This document shows positions 60,089 through 64,000 of a stretch of DNA of 64,000 nt, piece by piece. The stretch spans positions 270,249 to 334,248 of the forward strand of contig NZ_JAAQPH010000004.1 in the NCBI RefSeq assembly GCF_011683915.1. The letters run 5' to 3'. The DNA comes from Pelagibius litoralis. GTDB taxonomy: Bacteria; Pseudomonadota; Alphaproteobacteria; Kiloniellales; Kiloniellaceae. The position numbers and the translations under genes are program-made. Positions within the stretch are counted from its first letter, which is position 1, and each line of letters opens with the position of its first letter. The notes under the pieces are model-generated. The model saw only the letters and a program-made list of their open reading frames with translations. It was not told the origin of the DNA and searched no databases.

Positions 60089-61384
60089 CTAGCCCTCCTC
60101 GGCCGCGTCTTCCAGGGTGCGCAGGCCCGGGTGCTTGGCCTGGACCAGCACGGCCATGTTGCCGGGCTTGTGCTGGTTGTTCATCATCTTGGTGTGGGCG
60201 CGGGGGATGTCGCGCCAGGCGAAGACCTCCGACATGCAGGGGTCGATGCGGCGTTCGACGACCAGGTTGTTGGCCTGGCTGGCCTGCATCAGGTTGGCGA
60301 AGTGGCTGCCCTGAATGCGCTTCTGGCGCATCCAGACAAAGCGCGCGTCGAAGGTGATGTTGTAGCCGGTGGTCCCGGCGCAGAAGACGACCATGCCGCC
60401 GCGCTTGACGACCATGCAGCTGACCGGGAAGGTCGCCTCGCCCGGATGTTCGAAGACGAAGTCGACGTCGTTGCCTTTGCCGGTTATCTGCCAGATCGCC
60501 TTGCCGAATTCACGCGTCTTGCGCATGTAGTCGCCGAAGCCCTCGCCGTTCACCGGCGGCAGCTGGCCCCAGCAGTCGAAGTCCTTGCGGTTGATGACGC
60601 CCTTGGCGCCCAGCGACATGACGAAGTCGCGCTTGTCCTCGTCGGAGATCACGCCGATGGCGTTGGCGCCCGCCGTCGCGATCAACTGGACCGCCATGGA
60701 GCCGAGGCCGCCGGAGGCGCCCCAGACCAGCACGTTGTGGCCGGGCCGCAGGATATGCGGGCGGTGGCCGAACAACATGCGATAGGCGGTGGCCAGCGTC
60801 AGGGTGTAGCAGGCGCTTTCCTCCCAGGTCAGGTGGCGCGGGCGGGTCATGAGCTGGCGGTCCTGCACGCGGCAGAACTGGGCGAAGGAGCCGTCGGGGG
60901 TTTCATAGCCCCAGATGCGTTGCGAGGTGGAGAACATCGGGTCGCCGCCGTTGCACTCCTCATCGTCGCCGTCGTCCTGATTGCAGTGGACGACGACCTC
61001 GTCGCCGACTTTCCAGCGCTTCACCTTGGAGCCGACGGCGTAGACGATGCCGGAGGCATCGGAGCCGGCGATATGATAGGGCGCCTTGTGGACGTCGAAG
61101 GGGGAGATCGGCACGCCGAGGCCGGCCCAGACGCCGTTGTAGTTCACACCGGCGGCCATCACCATGACCAGGACGTCGTGGCTGTCGAGTTGAGGCGTAT
61201 CGACCACCTCGACCTGCATGGCCTCTTCCGGCTCGCCGTGGCGCTCACGCCGGATCAGCCAGGCGTACATCTGCTTGGGGACGTGACCGAGCGGCGGGAT
61301 CTCGCCGACCTCGTAAAGATCCTTTACCGGGCGCTGCGGTTCTTCCTTGCTGGTCTTTTCCGTCGCTGCGAGCCCTTGAGCCAT
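60089..61384 (-). CDS. ccr: Crotonyl-CoA carboxylase/reductase
   Basis: The 431-residue MDR-superfamily protein has AGVNYNGVWAGLG near the start, the cofactor loop VLVWGASGGLGSMAVQLI, the CNGGDPMFS and WGQLPPVNGEGFGDYMRKTREFGKAIWQITG block, all typical of Ccr. It adds CO2 to crotonyl-CoA with NADPH to give ethylmalonyl-CoA, the defining step of the ethylmalonyl-CoA pathway. GGAGGG about 7 bases before ATG 61384 supports the start. It diverges from ecm. Confidence 0.95.
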   Translation of the reverse strand: MAQGLAATEKTSKEEPQRPVKDLYEVGEIPPLGHVPKQMYAWLIRRERHGEPEEAMQVEVVDTPQLDSHDVLVMVMAAGVNYNGVWAGLGVPISPFDVHKAPYHIAGSDASGIVYAVGSKVKRWKVGDEVVVHCNQDDGDDEECNGGDPMFSTSQRIWGYETPDGSFAQFCRVQDRQLMTRPRHLTWEESACYTLTLATAYRMLFGHRPHILRPGHNVLVWGASGGLGSMAVQLIATAGANAIGVISDEDKRDFVMSLGAKGVINRKDFDCWGQLPPVNGEGFGDYMRKTREFGKAIWQITGKGNDVDFVFEHPGEATFPVSCMVVKRGGMVVFCAGTTGYNITFDARFVWMRQKRIQGSHFANLMQASQANNLVVERRIDPCMSEVFAWRDIPRAHTKMMNNQHKPGNMAVLVQAKHPGLRTLEDAAEEG

Positions 61385-61770
61385 GCTCTCACCCTCCTAA
61401 GGTGCGTTACCCAGTTTTTGCGTCTCTGCCGACAACGCCGGGCGGCATTGAGTTATTCTTCCCGGCGTTGTTTTTGCGTCTGCCCAGTGATTCCGTTGAA
61501 ATTCTTCGGAGAATCCGGCGCAGCGCTATGCTTTCAGCCGATTATTAGTCTTTCATCTGATATTTTGCAATGCACAAAAAGGCTATTTTTTGCTTTATGA
61601 GCCAGAAAAATGAAACTATATGTCATATGAAGATGATAAACGAAAGATCGTAACACGATATTCGCCCTTGCGATCCGCTTATATGCAGCGCAACCATAGC
61701 ATATGTGGGTGTTCCGGCAGTGACAGCGCTGGGCGAAATGATAGGCTTAGGGATGGAGAGGACCGGCGAG
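61385..61770. other. Divergent promoter region between ccr and ecm
   Basis: The region holds an 11-bp hairpin (ACAACGCCGGG at 61432-61442 with CCCGGCGTTGT at 61461-61471) with T-run on the plus strand, a 12-bp direct repeat GTTTTTGCGTCT at 61414-61425 and 61470-61481, and an inverted TTTTG/CAAAA motif (61563-61579). These may be sites for a fatty-acid-type regulator or leader structures. No confident -35/-10 pair was found. Confidence 0.5.
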
Positions 61771-63798
61771 ATGGCGGAAAACGGACCGCAGGAAGAAAGG
61801 CCCCAGGGGGGCAAATCGGCGCGCGACAAGCCCTGGCTGATCCGCACCTATGCCGGCCATTCCACCGCCGCGGCCTCCAACGCGCTCTACCGCAAGAACC
61901 TGGCGCGCGGCCAGACCGGTCTTTCGGTGGCCTTCGACCTGCCGACCCAGACCGGCTACGATTCCGACCATCCGCTGGCCAAGGGCGAAGTCGGCAAGGT
62001 CGGCGTGCCGGTCAGTCATCTGGGCGACATGGAAAAGCTCTTCGCGGAGATCCCGCTGGAGCGCATGAACACCTCCATGACCATCAACGCGACGGCGCCC
62101 TGGCTGCTGGCGCTCTATATCGCCTGCGCCGAGAAGCAGGGGCTCAGCCGCGACCAGCTCAGCGGCACGGTGCAGAACGACATCATCAAGGAATACCTCT
62201 CGCGCGGCACCTACATCTTTCCGCCGGAACCTTCGCTGCGCCTGATCACCGACGTCATCGCCTTCACCTACCGGGAAATTCCCAAGTGGAACCCGACCAA
62301 CGTCTGCTCCTATCACCTGCAGGAAGCCGGGGCGACGCCGGTGCAGGAACTGGCCTATGCCCTGGCCATCGCCATCGCGGTGCTGGATTCGGTCCGCGAT
62401 TCCGGCCAGGTGCCGGAAGAAGACTTCCCGCGCGTGGTGGGGCGCATTTCGTTCTTCGTGAACGCCGGGCTGCGGTTCGTGACAGAGATCTGCAAGATGC
62501 GCGCCTTCACCCAGCTCTGGGACGAGATCTGCCGGCAGCGTTATGGCATCACCGAGGCAAAGAACCGGCGCTTCCGCTACGGCGTGCAGGTGAACTCCCT
62601 GGGCCTGACGGAACAGCAGCCGGAGAACAATGTCTACCGCATCCTGCTGGAGATGCTGGCGGTCACCCTGTCCAAGGATGCCCGCGCGCGGGCGGTGCAA
62701 CTGCCGGCCTGGAACGAGGCGCTCGGCCTGCCGCGCCCCTGGGACCAGCAGTGGTCGCTGCGCCTGCAGCAGATCCTGGCCTTTGAGACCGATCTTCTGG
62801 AGTACGAGGATATCTTCGAGGGCTCGACCGTCATCGCCGCCAAGGTCGAGGCCCTGAAGGCCGAGGCCCGGGCCGAACTGGCGACCATCGAGGACATGGG
62901 CGGCGCCATTGCGGCGGTCGAGAATGCCTATATGAAAGAACGCCTGGTCGAGAGCGCGGCCCGCCGCCTGGAGGCCATCGAGGCGGGCGAGCAGATCGTC
63001 GTCGGCGTGAATGCCTATCAGGAGAGCGAGCCCTCGCCCCTGATGGCCGGCAGCGACGGCGGCTTCATGGCCCCGGATGCGGCGGCGGAGGCCGGGCAGA
63101 TCGAAAACATCACCGCCTGGCGCGCGGCCCGCGACCAGGAGGCCACGGACAGGGCGCTGGCGGCGCTGGAGGCGGCGGCGCGCGACGGCGGCAACATCAT
63201 GGAGCCCTCCATCGCCTGCGCCCATGCCGGGGTGACGACCGGGGAGTGGTCGGCGGTGCTGCGCCGCGTCTTCGGCGAGTTCCGCGCGCCCACCGGTGTC
63301 GGCGGCGCGACCTCTGCGGCGCTGGAGGAAGAAGACGCGCTGGCCGGCGTGCGCGACAGGGTCGAGGCGGTGTCGCGGCGGATCGGGCGGCGCCTGAAGA
63401 TGCTGGTCGGCAAGCCAGGCCTGGACGGCCATTCCAACGGTGCCGAGCAGATCGCCGTGCGCGCCCGCGACGCCGGTTTCGAAGTGGTCTACGAGGGCAT
63501 CCGCCTGACCCCGGCGCAGATCGTCGGCGCGGCGCTGGAGGAGGGGGTCCATGTCGTCGGCCTCTCGATCCTCTCCGGCTCCCACGTCGCCCTGGTCAGC
63601 GAGGTGCAGGAACGCATGGACAAGGCCGGCCTCGGCCGGGTGCCGCTGGTCGCCGGCGGCATCATCCCGCCGGAGGACGAAGCGGCGCTCAAGGCCGCCG
63701 GCATCGCCGCCGTCTACACCCCCAAGAACTACGACCTCACCGCCATCCTCGCCGACATCGTCGACATCGTCGACCGCGCGACGCTGGAAGCGGCTTAG
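61771..63798 (+). CDS. ecm: Ethylmalonyl-CoA mutase
   Basis: The protein is about 675 residues from ATG 61771 (MAENGPQEERPQ), with GGAGAGGA about 8 bases upstream; the frame is open to 61705. The N-terminal part has the mutase barrel (RTYAGHSTAAASNALYRKNLARGQTGLSVAFDLPTQTG) and the C-terminus the B12-binding D-G-H-S-N-G loop in KPGLDGHSNGAEQ. It interconverts ethylmalonyl-CoA and methylsuccinyl-CoA with coenzyme B12. The neighbour ccr and its place in the ethylmalonyl-CoA pathway set it apart from methylmalonyl-CoA mutase. Confidence 0.93.
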   Translation: MAENGPQEERPQGGKSARDKPWLIRTYAGHSTAAASNALYRKNLARGQTGLSVAFDLPTQTGYDSDHPLAKGEVGKVGVPVSHLGDMEKLFAEIPLERMNTSMTINATAPWLLALYIACAEKQGLSRDQLSGTVQNDIIKEYLSRGTYIFPPEPSLRLITDVIAFTYREIPKWNPTNVCSYHLQEAGATPVQELAYALAIAIAVLDSVRDSGQVPEEDFPRVVGRISFFVNAGLRFVTEICKMRAFTQLWDEICRQRYGITEAKNRRFRYGVQVNSLGLTEQQPENNVYRILLEMLAVTLSKDARARAVQLPAWNEALGLPRPWDQQWSLRLQQILAFETDLLEYEDIFEGSTVIAAKVEALKAEARAELATIEDMGGAIAAVENAYMKERLVESAARRLEAIEAGEQIVVGVNAYQESEPSPLMAGSDGGFMAPDAAAEAGQIENITAWRAARDQEATDRALAALEAAARDGGNIMEPSIACAHAGVTTGEWSAVLRRVFGEFRAPTGVGGATSAALEEEDALAGVRDRVEAVSRRIGRRLKMLVGKPGLDGHSNGAEQIAVRARDAGFEVVYEGIRLTPAQIVGAALEEGVHVVGLSILSGSHVALVSEVQERMDKAGLGRVPLVAGGIIPPEDEAALKAAGIAAVYTPKNYDLTAILADIVDIVDRATLEAA

Positions 63799-63895
63799 GG
63801 GCGCGCGGGTTCTTCTTAATGTCCCGCTGACGCGGGAAGCTGATCTTCTCCCCCCCTTTAACGAAGATCGGGCGGGAGAGCATCTGTGTTCACAG

Positions 63896-64000
63896 TCAAG
63901 GTTGAGTTGGCTGCCAGAGACGTTGCTCGCGAATGAGTGTGTTTGCCAGAACGACGAGTTTTCGCATGACCGCGGTGAGGGCGACCTTGGAAGCTTTGCC
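63896..64000 (-). mobile_element. IS110-family transposase, C-terminal part
   Basis: The last 34 codons before the stop read K-A-S-K-V-A-L-T-A-V-M-R-K-L-V-V-L-A-N-T-L, the characteristic IS110/IS116/IS902 transposase tail. The gene is cut by the window edge. The 97 bases between it and ecm contain an imperfect inverted repeat (GATCTTCTCCC and GGGAGAGCATC) that could belong to the element end. Confidence 0.85.

Overview
The window reads as chromosomal DNA of a GC-rich alphaproteobacterium, most likely a Rhodospirillales/Kiloniellales-type organism. The indicators are the ethylmalonyl-CoA pathway genes (ccr, mcd, ecm), a class II cobalamin ribonucleotide reductase, a CpdR-type regulator with CtrA boxes, the chorismate mutase-hisC-tyrA / metX-metW neighbourhood, TIGR02302 and DUF2125 proteins, and the dispersed alphaproteobacterial palindrome whose core reads CCGGACTTGATCCGG. 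The genus is not resolved.

Layout. 1-2.8 kb: end of phaA, then phaB and a small run DCC thioredoxin-like / DUF4166 / Nudix. 2.8-6.5 kb: DMT exporter, cupin and methyltransferase diverging from a CtrA box, then a ferric-reductase-type flavohemoprotein with a tiny membrane peptide behind it. 7.1-9.7 kb: cyanide-insensitive cytochrome bd oxidase (cydAB) with its DUF2474 small subunit. 9.8-16.6 kb: metX-metW-methyltransferase (leftward) and chorismate mutase-hisC-tyrA (rightward), then DUF2125. 16.8-21 kb: ChaC-like gene, YHS protein and a complete bufferin (copper-binding RiPP) operon: precursor, MNIO enzyme, DUF2063 partner, DoxX. 21-27.4 kb: SDR, nrdJ, plsC-ydcF-ftsX-ftsE. 27.5-36 kb: zinc-ribbon protein, cpdR, TIGR02302, lysA-lptM-argH, TlpA-like thioredoxin, DUF6134. 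36-40 kb: hbd-etfA-etfB-cobalamin adenosyltransferase-twin-TM protein. 40-50 kb: an accessory hotspot with repeats, duplicated promoter pieces, broken remnants of lysE, carboxymuconolactone decarboxylase and XRE genes, and a visibly AT-richer island (about 44.0-49.1 kb) of unrecognised genes. 50-57.8 kb: membrane and HEAT-like proteins, phzF, chrA, SDR, ArsR-AHSA1 pair, adenylate cyclase-TPR gene. 57.8-63.8 kb: mcd-ridA-ccr diverging from ecm. The right edge cuts an IS110-family transposase.

How it fits together. PhaA/PhaB make acetoacetyl- and 3-hydroxybutyryl-CoA. Ccr, Ecm and Mcd carry crotonyl-CoA to mesaconyl-CoA, EtfAB probably takes electrons from acyl-CoA dehydrogenases such as Mcd, and the adenosyltransferase supplies coenzyme B12 needed by Ecm and NrdJ. 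The most novel material is the AT-rich island. It holds a protein ending in an SSB-like acidic tip, a HEPN-like protein, a possible RNase H-fold protein, a possible PD-(D/E)XK protein and an XRE regulator with a 35-bp operator, so it is a candidate defence or mobile island. Also notable are the bufferin operon with a strong hairpin behind its precursor gene, a covarying long palindrome present twice, two full CtrA boxes, and an mcd 3'-end copy flanking the cyclase gene.
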